A stretch of DNA of 64,000 bases from Pachypanchax playfairii (taxonomy: Eukaryota > Chordata > Actinopteri > Cyprinodontiformes > Aplocheilidae): positions 3,171,006-3,235,005 of the forward strand of contig SSNP01000015.1 in assembly GCA_006937955.1 (NCBI GenBank), given 5' to 3'. Shown here in pieces: positions 50,201 to 62,757 of the stretch; positions within the stretch are counted from its first letter, which is position 1, and each line of letters begins with the position of its first letter. The translations under genes and the position numbers were made by a program. Below the pieces are notes generated by a model, which searched no databases, was not told where the DNA came from, and worked only from the letters and a program-made list of their open reading frames with translations.

Positions 50201-53200
50201 ATCAGCTGGAACTTCGGCGCTCTGGGTTTCATCTGGTGCACATTTTATATTTTGACAGTGTGTGCGGACCTGCGGACCACTTATGCACCCGTGAACATCA
50301 GCCAGATCTCTTCTCTCCACCGAGGAAAAGCGACGCCGATACAAATTCGCGTTTGCCTTCTCCTTCGGTCACTTTCCTTCTTAGCCAATAGTCCCTCTGC
50401 CGAACGTCCAGGAATTATTTTTTTTTTTCGTGGTAGGATCCACTTCCCGATAAGTGTCTCTCGGCTGTTTATTTGGATTCTCCGCCATGTCTACCTTCAC
50501 GTTCTGCCGGCTGCTACGAGACACTGCGTTCTATTTCTTATTATTTTTCTTGTTGTGACATAAAAGACGTAATTTCATGTGCGCCAGCGCGGGAATGTCG
50601 CAGTCGACACGCAAAGTAAAAATTATATATATTGAAAAATACTGTGAGATGTTTGAGGAGCCGATCGGCTTAATCTGCATTGTGTCATCTCCTCTGATAG
50701 TGGCTTGGCTGAAACGGACATCCACGGACATGTAAAAGTTACGCACTCCAGCTTTAAGGTCACGTAGGGGGTATCATGTCTGTTTATCCACGTCACACAG
50801 GAGTCATGTGACTTCAGCTACCAGCGAGTCTCTGAATGATCAGAAAGTGAAAACATCTCAGCAGAATATTTCAGCAGCTGCTCTTGACACGTAAAATACA
50901 AAACTGACTTTAAAACATATCGACGAACGCAGACGGTGCACACAATAACCCCAAACACGGAAATATTTTTCTCTAATTGTTTTGAATAACAGTTTTTGAA
51001 ATAATTACCATAGTAACTACTTCTATTTAATTATTACTGTGATTATTATTAGAGGTATCTATGTTGGTGTTACTTCTTTAAGTGTTTAATCACAAACATC
51101 CTGCAAACGCCAGGGAAAAAAAGCTTCAACAGACTTTCAGTTTGTGAATATTTTGTTATTCTGAAACATTAAAGCTGGATTATTATATAAAATATTAGCT
51201 TAGTCTGTAAATTAAAGGTTCAAGTCTAGAAAAGAAACTCAAATGTTTAGGAAACAGAAACATGATGTTTATTATAAGATTATCTTCTTATTCAGATGAG
51301 AATATATACAAGGAGTGGCTTCACCTGGGAAGGTTCACTACTGTTCCATGTTTTCTCCACGTGTAGATAATGTCTCTCACTGCAGCCCCTAAACCTTAGA
51401 AATGATTCAGACTGATAGACATCACATAAAGTCACATTGATTTGAGTAGTTTTTTCCCTTAATAGACAAATTCCTTAAAAAACTACAGCTTGTATGTGGT
51501 AAGGTTTACTTTGTCTGATATTAAAATAAAGTGTGACAAAGAAAAAAACCCTGAAAACAGCAGTATACTACGCAACAACATGTCAAGAAGAACTCCTGAA
51601 TTCCTAAAAACAGGTTTCATCCGTTCCGTCATTGTGTTGAAAGCTGGTAGTACTGTAGTACCTGGAGAGGAAGGTACTTTCTGAAATGGTACTTATTGTA
51701 TAAAGTTTGAGAACCACTTGTCTGACTACAAGCAGTTGCAGTAACAAGTCTGTATGTGACTGTTACCTCCTCAAGCCGACGGCGCTGCTCCTTCTGCTCC
51801 TCTATGCGTTTCTGTCGGTCATGCAACAGTTGTCTCTTGTGTTCTTCAGGGTCTCGGCGCTGAGCTGCCAGTTGGGCCTGCTGCCTCTTGTGAGCCTCTG
51901 AACGCTCTTTGTTTTCCTGTTGCAGTCGCTGGAAGTCTCGCCTTAAGGTGGACTCACCAGGCACGTTGAGGATTGAACTGGGAAAACAAAAAAAAGAAAG
52001 AATGGAGAAGCTTTTCAAGGTCTACACGGCTCGAACAGGAATTATCAGTTACATTTACCTTGATTCTCTATCGTCTCCGCGGTTTTCTTCATCTTCATCA
52101 CTTCCACTGTACTCGTACTCTGTTTCTTCTGTATGACACAGTAAAAAGACAAAGAATGTAACTAAATATTCTTATAGCGTAATGACTTGTCTTCAGTTAA
52201 AGGCTCCCTTCATACAAAACCCTGCTGCGACATACATGAGGAAAGTGGTGGAAACTTTCTGCTGATGTTTAGACGATAATGAGGATACAAGAACGTGTCT
52301 TAGAGAAAAGGAAAATGAGAAAGAAAAAAACCCATTTGACGAGTACATAGCAGCATCGTGTCCTCACACGAGTCATGTTTTAATAGTTCATGTAGGTCAT
52401 GGAGGGTGTGGCAGGCTCGGTATCCCGCGTGACATTTACTTACCCTTCTCTCCCCTTTTTTTGCGTGTACGATCGATGTGGTCCTTGAGCTGAATTCGGA
52501 CCTGCCGCTCAGTGGGCTGGTCTCTGATGAAGGAATGCTTGAGCAGCTGCTCAGTGGACGGACGGCTGTGATACGTCTTCACAAGACAGCCCTCTATAAA
52601 GTCAATGAATTTCTTGGACCTGGGAGGAAGGGGAAGGTTAGAGGACGATGAACTTGATGGGGACCAAAGGGGAGGGGAGGAAGACCTGGACCAGCTTCAA
52701 TAATTATCAGAGACTGAACCAGGACACGGTCTGCCTTTGGTTTTCTAACATCACTTTATATACGTCAGATTTGTGTCACAACATAATGACAATAAAATAC
52801 AATGAAATGATCCTGATTGGATATATTGTCAATATTCAAAACCAGTGATGAGAGTTTATTTATTATATATCTATTATAGAAGAATTGAATGTTTGTGAGA
52901 CCATAAACGTCACTGAGTCTATAAGAAGCTGCAGAGAAGTAGGAAAGATCACGGGAGCAAAGACAGGGATGGACAAACAATGCAACAAATTAGTTTTAAA
53001 ATGTTCCAGCTCTTTGCTCACACTCATTTGTCTCAGAATTCACAGTAAATTATCCAACCATTTCCTGTTTAAATGTGTTTTACAACTCCAATTCCCCAAA
53101 AGTTGGAACACTGTGTAGAACAGAGGGCAATAATATAGAAAGTTTATACGTCCATATTGTATTTGGAATAAGACACAAACAATATATCAGATGTTTAAAC

Positions 53201-56200
53201 TCAGGTACTTTAAGTATTTAATTAAAAGTTTTTAAAAAATCTCATGTGGACACCTGCAGCATATAAGTTTGGGTGTGCAGCTTATATTCAGTTGCATTTA
53301 ATAATCTAAAAAGTATGATTATATTTTCTATGAAATGGTAAAACATCAGTTTTAATATCTGATATTTTGTTTGTTGTTTATCAGATTTGCAAATCATTGC
53401 ATTCTGTTTTATTTACATTTTACAGAGTGGCCTAACTTATTTGGAAGTGGAGTTATACCTGCAGTTAGGAAGTTTATTATTGCAATGCAGAAACTACGCT
53501 GTTGTTTACTGCGCCCTTTTCTGGAATATCTTTATTTCCTAGTCATCATACATTTAATTTATTTATTGGAATAATTGTGACTCAAACTAAACAGATAACC
53601 AACAAATAATCATTACCACCTTTTTTGTTCCAACATGAAAATTAGCTTTTGTTCAATATGCAGCCCAGACAGAATATCTGTAAGCAAAAACAGTCTTAGA
53701 GGGAATTTAAGAAAGGCTGCAGGAGGGTTACTTACCATTTTTTGGATTTAAGTTTTGGAGGGGGATTCCTGGGAATCAGAAAGAGGGCTCTCATCGGGTG
53801 CATGTCGCACAAAGCTACAGAAATAAAGAAGATTATGAATTAAATCCTCCTACCAATGTTGAGAGTTCAAAAACAAAGGAAAGGGCATACCAGAATAAAT
53901 ATGTTAGACAATTTCCTCTCTGTATAGTTTGTAAATAATCCCAGGCACCATTATCCATGTCTTTATACTGGATGCTGAAACAAGGTTACAGCTGTTGTTA
54001 CCCAATCTTTCCTGGAGCTTCAGGCTTATTGTGAGACTGAATGTAAGAGCAACGACTGTGAGTCACTGTGTTCCCAGTGTAGGTAGGTAGCTAAACCTGC
54101 CTGGTTAGCTTTCGAGTTTCACAGTAAATAAGCTTTTATAATGCAGGCTTTTGGACATGAGAAGTGTGACTGAGACTGCCAAAGGCAAGAAGACTTTTCT
54201 TCTTTCTTTGATTTTTTTTTTTTTAGCTTTTAAAAGTCCAAATGAAACACAAAGAAATGGTTTGAAGTGTCATGATGTGCTTCATGTGAGACGCATTTGT
54301 TTTTAAGAATGGATCACCCACTGACGAGATGTTGGCAGCTCTGATCACTTCCTGTCAGCGGGATGGATCCAGTGCAGAGTTACACACCGAGTTGCTTCAT
54401 GTAGCGTTTCATAACGGTTACGTTTGTTCTGTCAATTCAAAAGCTGAGTATTTAAATGACTTTTATCATTTCAATAACAAAATAAAAAAGTATGATTAGT
54501 GTATTTATGCAGGTCTATTACACACTGTTATACTTAAGTCTCAATTTCTACAACTTCTGCAGTAACTAACGAGATGCACAGCACTATGATTTTTTGTTGA
54601 GTTTTTTGCTTTTTGTGACAAATAAATGTTTCAAATCAGAACACAAAAGGTACAAATATGTTCGAGATCATGAGCTGGTAGCTGAACACTCTCCTTTAGG
54701 ATTTACTGATGCGAAGCAGAATTCATGGTTTCATTAATTTCAGTGAATCTTCCAGGTCCTAAAGCAACCAGGCAGACCCAGACCATCACACTACCGCCAC
54801 CCTGTTTGACCATCAGTCTGGTGTTCTTTTTCAGTCTAGAGGTTTTTTTAAAGAGATATTTTTGATAAATGTAAGACGGGTCTTTGTGTTCTTTTTGGTC
54901 TGTGTTGGTTTTCACCTTGGAACTCTTCCATCTAATTATTGTTGTCTCACGAACACCGAGTCTAACTGAGGCAGGAGAGGCCTGCAGAGTTTCAAATGTT
55001 GTTCTGGGTTCTGGACGAGTCCTCAATTTGCTCTTGGAATATTTTTGGTCAGTCGGCCACGCCTATTCCATGTCTTCTCCACCTGATGACAACATCTCTC
55101 ACTGTGGTGATCAAAGCTTTAGAAATGTTTTTGTAATAATTTTCAGACTGACAGATGTCATTAACTTTGTTTCTCATCTATTCTTAAGTAGCGATCAATT
55201 ACTTATTTACAAGAATTAGTCTTAACAGCTTTTCTAAAACTGCATTTTGCACTTAGTGGTGTTATCCATGTCTGGTATTGAAATATGTGTGCCGATCTTA
55301 AACACTTAATTTGACAAGAAAGCAAAAAGAAAATAGTTTCACAGCAGTAGATTATGCAAAATAGAGCTGAAACTCCTCCTTGTGAAAATATAGTTTTATA
55401 AAAAGTTTCATCAGCTCTGTCATTTTTTTAGACAAAGAAACAGTTTTTATTGTAAGTATGATGTTATTAAACATGAATATGGTGCTTTAAGTTCCTCATT
55501 TTACACAGAAAAAATTACATCAAAAATAATATTGTGCAGAATTTGGAAATTGAAACCTCTAATACAAGATTTTTGTTTTGATTAAGTAATTATCAACCAA
55601 CAAATGAACCAGAGCTACAGTAAAAATAATGTAAAAGCAAAAGACTATTTCACTCTTTAGACCTACTTTAGTACTCAGATGGATGGAGTGAGTACTCACT
55701 GCATAATTTATAAAGGTACACCAGCAACACCAGCTTGACAGTTGGCCTGTAAACCCCACTGCAGGTCACTGTGACCTCGATGTTCTCCAGCTCATTACAG
55801 TTTTACTGTTATAAAAATCCTACTTTAAATACTTTCAGTTAGAGACATTTATTTATCTCAGAGAAACTTCTGATATTTTAGCCGTTTACCAAAATATGTT
55901 GCTGTAAAATGTTCCAAAAATCCCCCAGTCTGTGTTGTTTTAATAAAGATTTAGGAAATACCTTTATGGAATAATCATTTTCTGTAAATCAAATATAATT
56001 AAACAATTCATTCAAAAGCCTCCGCGGAATAGTGTGGACTCGGTCTTCATTATTTCTTCATCAATACATGCAGAACTGAGATTTGCTTAAATTCCAAGAG
56101 AGGAACAAAAAGTGGGTGAAAAATGATGCTAAAAATAAAATAAACGCTGCCAGTAGAGAAAAAATAAAACTAAAAACGTATTGAAGAAAACTGCCGCGGT

Positions 56201-59200
56201 GGCAGTGTGATGGTACGGGCTTTCAGGGTTTGCAATGGGATACAACAACAACAACAACAGCAACAACAGAGATTTACTGTTGTCTCAGATTCACCCAAAA
56301 GCAGCAGAGATGATTGGACAAACACGAAGGGAAGCAAACACAGAGATTCTCAGAAGTTGTTTGCTGCAGCAGGTTCAATCAATTTATTTTATAATGATGG
56401 AGCTGCACTCGACTGCTGAAGCTGAAAATGCCAAAACAGACCTCCATCATTTGAAATAAAAGCAAAGAGAGAAACTAACATCTAAAACCCTGAAAAAGTG
56501 ACCCATCTATGAAAACGGCTGCAATATCCTAAACGTTTCATCAAATATTTCTCAAATTCTTTAAATGTCCAACACCTTAAAATAAGATTTAAGGTGAACA
56601 AAACCATTTTCCAACTGCACATGCAAAACAAGAATCAGTACATCAACCACCGTACACGACCGGTGTTGAATTTGTTGCACACAGACATTCTTTATCAAAC
56701 TTTTACAAGCAGGTCATCAGATTTTCCGTGATTCTCTGAATTCACAGCTATTGTTCTGGGCAAAGATCTCCCGACAAACCAGAGAGAAATCTGTGCAATC
56801 AGCCTCCACAGGCCAGCCGCCAGCTCACAACTTCACTATCTTAATTACAGTGACTCAGCTGTCCATCTGAGGATGCAGACAACAAGACTGCACAAATAAG
56901 AAAGACTCATTCATTAGGTCTTTATGCTTTAGGATGATGATCCATTTCTGAATGATAAAAGTGAACAATTCAACATTCCAACAGGTGAAAAGAGGAGCGT
57001 ATACTCACGAGGAGCTCCCTCTGCCATCTCAATAGCCGTAATCCCCAAAGACCAAATATCACTCTGTAAAACAAACATAATACTTTTAATCTTTTATTCC
57101 TACAGCACAGTGCACACACACAAAACACTACTGCAGTTACCCTGAAGTCGTAGGTGGAATCAGGGTTCTCATCACAGGCAATAACCTCCGGTGCCATCCA
57201 GTAAGGAGTTCCGATGAAGGTGTTCCTGCGTCCAACAGTTCTGTCCAACTGTGCGCTCACTCCAAAATCAACTGAGGAAAAACAAATCAGAGCCAAAAAA
57301 AATGAGTTCAAATTTAAAAAACCAAATCTAATAAAACTACCTTCCAGTATCTTGATTAAACATACCCAGCTTGACCTCAGCATTCTCCGTCAGCAGCACG
57401 TTCTGACCTTTGATGTCTCGGTGGATAACTTTATGTGCGTGAAGGTGGGAGAGGCCCTGCTCAAAGACAAAGAAGTCAACTCTGGTCACTGAATGATGAG
57501 CTCAGCTGCAGAACTCATACATAGTACGATCTCTCACCCTTAAGATCTCCCTGCAGATGTAAGCAATCCAGTCCTCCTTCAGGGAGCTGCCTTTAGTGTT
57601 TTTCACCAGGTCGGTTACTGATCCTGCACCACAGAACTCCATCACCAGCTACAAGCAGACAAACAAACTGATTAATGAGACTGGCTTCTGGAAAGCTGTC
57701 AAAGCAGCCAGAACTGTGGACAGACCCAGAGCTGGTCATCATGTCCTGGTGGACTCTTCTTAACAAAGGCACCATAGTACGTGGCTATGTTGCGGTGGTG
57801 GCTGTATTTTTTCAGCATGTTGATCTCTGCTTTGATCTCCTCCTCTTCCTCCTCAGTCACATCCATCACTTTGATGGCAGCCAGTTGGCCCGTCTTCACG
57901 TGACGGCCCTGATTTAAGACAATTTAAATGGATCAGTGTCACAGTGTTTATAATGTAAGTATTCATCAATTTAATGTGGTTCTTATATCTTTCAGTCAAA
58001 ACTTTCTAAATCTTATTATCCAGGCAGTTTAAAGCTTGTGTAGAAAATACAGAAGATTTAAACAAAGAACAGGCACTAAAATACACTTCGTTCACAAATT
58101 CTAGATTCTTAAGATAAATGCAGCTGCACACAGACCTTATTTGAATGTAATGCAGGTTTTATGTGCACCTCACCTTGTACACCTGCCCATATGTCCCATT
58201 GCCAACGACCTCAACCAGCTCGAAGATTCCTGCCGGATCCTAAAGAAAAAAAACATTCTGTTACAACTAAAGAGGCAGAAACACTATAAAAAGCAAATTT
58301 TAGTAAATATTTCTTATTTTGTTTTTATTCTAATCTTCCACATCGACACTTGAATGAAAACACTGAGCTGAGGTTGAATTTCGTGTTGGAATGTTTAAGT
58401 TTATTCAGTAAGACGTCGCCCTCAGACAAAATAATTCCCACTGAACTGTGAACTGTTCTTGTGAGTGCTGCAGTCTGATTACAGTTATTTCAGCAGTCTT
58501 CACAAATCATGGCAGCTGATGGCTGATATGCAGTGCTGGATTCTTTTCTGTCCAATATTTTCTCTTCCACCTGACAAAATTATAACATTATTGCTTAGCG
58601 TAAATAAAGATTTATTTAACACTCAGGAGAACTCAGATGTATGAAAAGTAATGAATGAATATATGAATATAAAGAGGATTCTCAGTTCAGCAGTGAAACA
58701 ACAAACAGAACGTGAAGGGAACGTGGTGAAGATCTGCCAAAGCAGACAAACCAACAGTGTTTTTTTACTGTGAGCTGGTGATCTCCACCATGTTTATATA
58801 CTGTTGGCAGCAGTAACACCTGTTAGCATATAGCAGCTAAAGCTAAACCAATTCTACCTGTTGCTTCATTTTATTTACAGTCATCGTAAAAAATGCTGCA
58901 CGTTTGTTTTGTTGCTGGTAATAAATAAATAATACTGATTAAATATTGTCCATTTCAGCCACTTCAACCAGCGTCATGATGTTAGAAGGGATAAATTATA
59001 ATATTCACTGCAAACTCATTCAAATCAAAATGTTTTTGGACAAAATTATTTGTTTTTTTATCTTAAAATGGGTTTTTGGGGAGACATTTTGTTTCAGATA
59101 GATCAGTAACTTCCAAAGTAGCTCAAAATCATCAGCAGTTCAAAACTTTAAAACTTTCTCACTATAAAAAATAATATTTTTGGCACCTCGCTATTTAAAA

Positions 59201-62200
59201 GAGCTAAATAACAGGTTGCAGTGAGCTGGCTCTCACATCTGCTGCATCTTTTTCCAAAACAAGTGTCAACTATCAGCTTATTTATCAGTAAAACCAATTA
59301 ATCAGCTTATATCTAATTTATACTGTTACAGGAACTGAATAAAATAAAACCAGGGCAGAATCTGTCCATTTTCCCGTGATTCCCTTCAGGATCACAGGAG
59401 GGCCGTTTCCCATCTCCAGCAGTGAGAGGTGAGGTAAGTCCATCATCGGCCCACCACACTCACACCTCCAGCCAATTTAAATTAAAACATGCATGTTTTT
59501 GGTCTGAGGGAGGAAAACAGAGGACTTGGTGAAACATGGAGACCAACTATCTCCATAATGGAAGACCAGCTATAGGTGTTAAACCTTATTGATGCAAAGA
59601 TCCAGGACTAATCACCTGCACCATCGACCAGTAAGAAACAAGTCTCACCACAGACCTGAAGACCCCTTAGACTCATTCACAAATACTGTCAGAAACATCT
59701 GGTTTGTGTTTAAGAGGCTCAAACACGTAAAAAATGATAACTATATCTATTTACAATTTAAATTAAAGCTGATCTAAACTCAAGATTCAATGTTTATATG
59801 GATCTGAAATAAACTGTCCTGTCCATTCAACATAAAGAAGCCGACACTCACGCAGTAAATATTGATTCTTGATTAAATGCACAAATATGGATTCTGACAT
59901 CTTGGAGAACTTCAGCCTCCTTTGAACTGTTCCGTTTATGTTTGCGTGCTGTGAAGACGTTTCACCAACACTAATAATGAGTAGGTTGCTTTGACTAAAT
60001 TATGCAACCCCCTTACAGAGATGAGGAAAAATGACAAACAGTTCTACTTTCATGTAATTTCAATATGGCTTTAAGATGTGTGGGTGGTGAGACTGCTGCC
60101 TTGGGTTTAGAATGTACACCATGACCTATTCTGCTTTCATCTATTTCCAATCATCAGTGTTCAGCCTTCAAAATAAAAGATATTTCTTCTGGATGAGGGA
60201 AAATAAGAAAAAAAAATAAGTTCATGTTTCATAAACATCTGCAATAAAATGTCCACACATTTGATGCAAATGCAGATATCTGCTGAGATGTACATAACCT
60301 GCTTAAAAACGGATGTTTAGGAACACAAAAGGAGAGCAATAGTGACGTAAAACAGGAGGCAAGAGAATGATGGTATGGAAGGGAATAATGCAATGATTGA
60401 GTGGGTGTTGAGGCAGAGGCGGTAGCTTCACCCACAGCCAGAACAGAGAGAGTGGGATGAGAGGAATGAGCTGAAACAAGACGGGGACGGGTACAGTTAC
60501 AGTTAAGGAGCAGCATCAGAAGCATGCAGTTAAACTAAACATCCAATAATCAGTAAAAAGACAACAAAACTACAAGATGATGGGAGGAGAAATCTGCAGT
60601 TAAAACATATAAGATATGGTGTTGATAACAGATACCGACTCAGTCAATCCACTGAAACGTGATTAACTTGTTACAAAAAAAGCCACAACGCTTCAAAATG
60701 CTGTGATGAAGGTTCGAGGGGGAAGTCGACAAGACATTTCCTGTCAGGGTGCTAACTTCGCTGACACAGGAAGTCTTTCAGGAAAAGACACACACAAAAA
60801 AAGTCTCTGTGGTTACACAGCTGCAGCAATAAATAATGAAATCACAATCATAATCCCAGAGTGTCATAAAAGATTGTCTCCACTTTATAAAACAAATGTT
60901 TTTAAAACAGACATGCATTTGTTGTTTTTTCTTCAACAGTTTAGCTTAGTAACAAGCAAAACAGTCACAAACATTTTATTAATGTAACAGCAGCCCACAC
61001 TGCCGTTAAAAAACAGATGCATTTTTTTAGCTTCATCAAAACAGAAAGCACAAGACTTTTTCATGAGTTTCATTTCCAGAAGGCTGGAGTTTTTTCTAAA
61101 CACCATTATGATTACACCAAAAATATGACTGACTCTTTTCTAATAGTGTGATTTATAATAGCATCTGAAATAAATGTCAGATTTGGTCCTATCTAAAGTT
61201 TAAATCAAGTATTTTGGTCCTAATAATGTGCTAATGTCCTTATAAAGTCAGCTGTTATGCAATCCTGCAGCCATTCAGTGTTTTGTTGCAACCATTTAAC
61301 TGCTAAGATATCCTTTTTTTAATTATGTTAGCAAGCCAAGCAAAACATAGACAAGAATAAATACAAGGAGGACAGAGACATGCCAGTGATTTCACACCAT
61401 TCAGCAGGTGATGGAAACTCCTAATATGCTGCAAAGCACCAACAAATACAGATAAGGATATAAACAACAAGCACAAGAGTTGAAACTAAAACCGAACTTT
61501 TGGTTGTGATAAAACTCTATATGGCATCGTTAAATGGTCAGTTTCCAAAATCACAAGAACACTTTCACACTTATCTTTTGTGGGCGCCAGGGAGATTTTG
61601 ATAAGTAAAAAAAGAACTTACAATATAAAATGGAAGCAAATGATGCTGTTCAAACTGTAATTTTATCAAGGAAAAAAACAAGCAGCCGCTGTTTCAGTCA
61701 GGTAGCAGAACGAGTCATGAGAATAATCTATTAATCTATAGTCTGAACTAATCAGGTTCAGAGACCAAAGGTAAACAAAAACCATTTATATTTGAAAAAC
61801 TGGGCAAGAACTTTAATCTGGATTATCCGTCCTGTTCTACAAGCTACTCTGCACTGAGTGAAATATTCTGTGTAAATAAGCATTATTTGCATAGTGATAT
61901 TCAAAAATTTCTACTGTATTTGTTGTGAAAAATGGTTTTGCTATGACAAACATTTCCAGATATGGAGACATAAAAACCTCTGACGTTCGGCTGAACTCAG
62001 GATTTCAGTTTTAATTATTGTTACATATTATTTACTTGTGATTCCCACAGTAGCATCTGGCAATGCAGATGTTTCTGCAGATAAGCTACAATAATCATGA
62101 ATAAGCAGAATCAAATTAACCATACTGAATAATCCAGCATAAATCTGACTCTAGACAGTCTGTCCTGAGTGAATTTCCATTGTGTTTAAGATATTTCAAG

Positions 62201-62757
62201 AGGATGAATCAGAATAGCAGCCTCATTTAGAGACTGTACTGGAAAAAGTTTGTTTTTCCATTTGCTTTCTGTCTTTAAAGTCAAGCTTTTAAATGGGAGA
62301 CCACTGAAAACTAGAACAAAATTTTCTAATCTCCAATAATCTCAAACATAAAAAAACAGCAAAGACCAAAATAAATTTAAAAACACGATTGGACAAAATG
62401 GTTAACAGGTATGTTTAAGATGATTGAGCATTTTGACACTGGTGTTTTCACTAAATGTGTCAAGGCTGTTCAGGTCTTCAACCAGACACATCAGAAGACA
62501 TTTTGTGCGGATCAGTGATTGCAAACCGCACAGCTGCCTCCAACACAAGCTGGGGTGGGGGGGTTCACCTTAACTTTGTTGCGTGGGCTGTAACCTGGTT
62601 TGTGTCAGAGGAAAACTCAGATGACATAACATCTAAAAAGAGTGTGTCTGCTATGATCTGCGGCTGCACACTTATCTTGCAGTAACATGATGATACTCAC
62701 CCTGAGAGCTGCGAGGTCGATGTCATCCAGGCTTCGTGTGGGGGCGTTTTCAGACAT
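38223..62757 (-). CDS. mink1: Misshapen-like kinase 1 (MAP4K6-type Ste20 kinase)
   Basis: A germinal-centre-kinase-family Ser/Thr kinase acting upstream of JNK/p38 and in cytoskeletal and Hippo signalling. I traced 32 coding exons (1297 codons; the human protein is about 1330). Upper ends, 5' to 3': 62757, 58239, 57908, 57648, 57456, 57271, 57063, 53814, 52619, 52128, 51977, 48035, 47469, 46475, 46217, 45802, 45445, 45271, 45068, 44326, 43981, 43746, 42180, 41942, 40776, 40243, 39963, 39712, 39532, 39312, 39071, 38306. Phases agree at every junction. Kinase domain: GNGTYG at 32-37, Lys54, HRDIK at 151-155, DFG at 171-173, GTPYWMAPE at 190-198. Then come a Glu/Gln/Arg coiled coil, a proline-rich linker (TPPMQRPVEP, VPLKPYAAPVPRSQSL, RQNSDPTSE) and a C-terminal citron-homology domain (KYKKRFNSEILCAALWG to NRNCIMNW). 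MQRPVEPQ and LKPYAAPVPRSQSL favour MINK1 over TNIK or MAP4K4. Confidence 0.95.
40878..41572. mobile_element. Non-autonomous DNA transposon, family A copy 1
   Basis: The right end reads TTTTTTGGAATCGGGGTTGTA, and the left end keeps ACCCC-AAAAAGTTT followed by TGTGTAAAATGTAAATAAAA. This is the signature of a very abundant teleost Tc1/mariner-like element whose ends read TACAACCCCGATTCC. The interior is decayed, with no usable frame. It lies in a mink1 intron (40777-41830). Confidence 0.6.
44303..44326 (-). other. mink1: 24-nt microexon of mink1
   Basis: Encodes SYKRAIGE. It has a GCAG acceptor and a GTTAGT donor, is phase 0 on both sides, and joins GRPA to the DHGLFAKE exon (43981). The peptide matches the conserved GRPASYKRAIGED of MINK1, which confirms it. 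Being in frame, it could be skipped without a shift. Confidence 0.85.
49510..49598 (+). repeat. Non-LTR retroelement/SINE 3' tail
   Basis: CCCACTGCTCCT, GGGTCAAATGCAGAG and CCCTAAAGGGATCAATAAA in this order match the 3' tails of common teleost SINE/LINE families. Only the tail is visible. Confidence 0.4.
49679..50753. mobile_element. TTAA-flanked non-autonomous transposon with 18-bp TIRs
   Basis: The left end AGCTGGAGTGCGTAACTT begins at 49679 after TTAA (49675-49678). The right end AAGTTACGCACTCCAGCT finishes at 50753 before TTAA (50754-50757). The inverted repeat is perfect over 18 bp. The 1075-bp body has no transposase frame; a 103-codon frame at 50252-50563 shows no family motif. TTAA targets suggest Kolobok or piggyBac relatives. 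A CTCF-like motif lies 30 bp from the left end. Confidence 0.8.
49709..49722 (-). promoter_or_regulatory. CTCF-like motif inside the transposon
   Basis: The reverse complement reads CCGCTAGGGGGCGA, a strong CTCF-core match, within the TTAA-flanked element. If every copy of the family carries it, the element would disperse candidate CTCF sites. Confidence 0.45.
51290..51450 (-). mobile_element. Weak Tc1-like transposase N-terminal remnant
   Basis: The plus-strand phrases CCATGTTTTCTCCACGTG, CTCTCACTG and CAGACTGATAGA follow the same order as in the better-preserved Tc1 fragment at 55060-55170. Badly decayed and on the minus strand. Confidence 0.4.
53081..53457. mobile_element. Non-autonomous DNA transposon, family A copy 2
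   Basis: The left end ACAACTCCAATTCCCCAAAA followed by GTTGGAACACTGTGTA, and the right end reading GATTTGCAAATCATTGCATT then ending GGAAGTGGAGTTAT, mark a second, shorter copy of the family at 40878-41572. It lies in the mink1 intron 52620-53735. Confidence 0.55.
54690..55190 (-). mobile_element. Decayed Tc1-like transposase
   Basis: On the minus strand, the upper part retains the helix-turn-helix region and the lower part reads GGGSVMVWVCLVALGPGRFT, matching the (H)GGGSVMVWGCF core of Tc1-family DDE transposases. Frame breaks and internal deletions make it inactive. Terminal repeats were not identified. It sits in a mink1 intron (53815-57008). Confidence 0.75.
55191..57008 (-). other. mink1 intronic sequence
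   Basis: AT-rich intron with a short CAA/CAG trinucleotide run at 56240-56268. I see no exon or further recognisable element before the exon at 57063. Confidence 0.5.
58240..62700 (-). other. mink1 intron 1
   Basis: A 4.5-kb first coding intron. It holds a short, reverse-oriented copy of a common teleost repeat (near 59395-59520, words CATGCATGTTTTTGG and GAGGAAAACAG) and otherwise unremarkable AT-rich sequence. Open frames (for example 60229-60525) lack splice context and family features. Confidence 0.5.

Larger units (their letters stand above)
48036..51766 (-). other. mink1 intron with transposon insertions
   Basis: A 3.7-kb intron between the coiled-coil exons ending at 51767 and starting at 48035. 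It holds a retroelement-like tail (about 49510-49595, CCCACTGCTCCTAAAGGGAT), a TTAA-flanked element (49679-50753) and a weak Tc1-like remnant (51290-51450). No extra exon recognised. Confidence 0.6.

Noticed and set aside
50252..50563. 103-codon frame inside the TTAA element as a transposase
   Set aside because: No DDE/D or zinc-finger motif is visible and the length is far too short; treated as chance.
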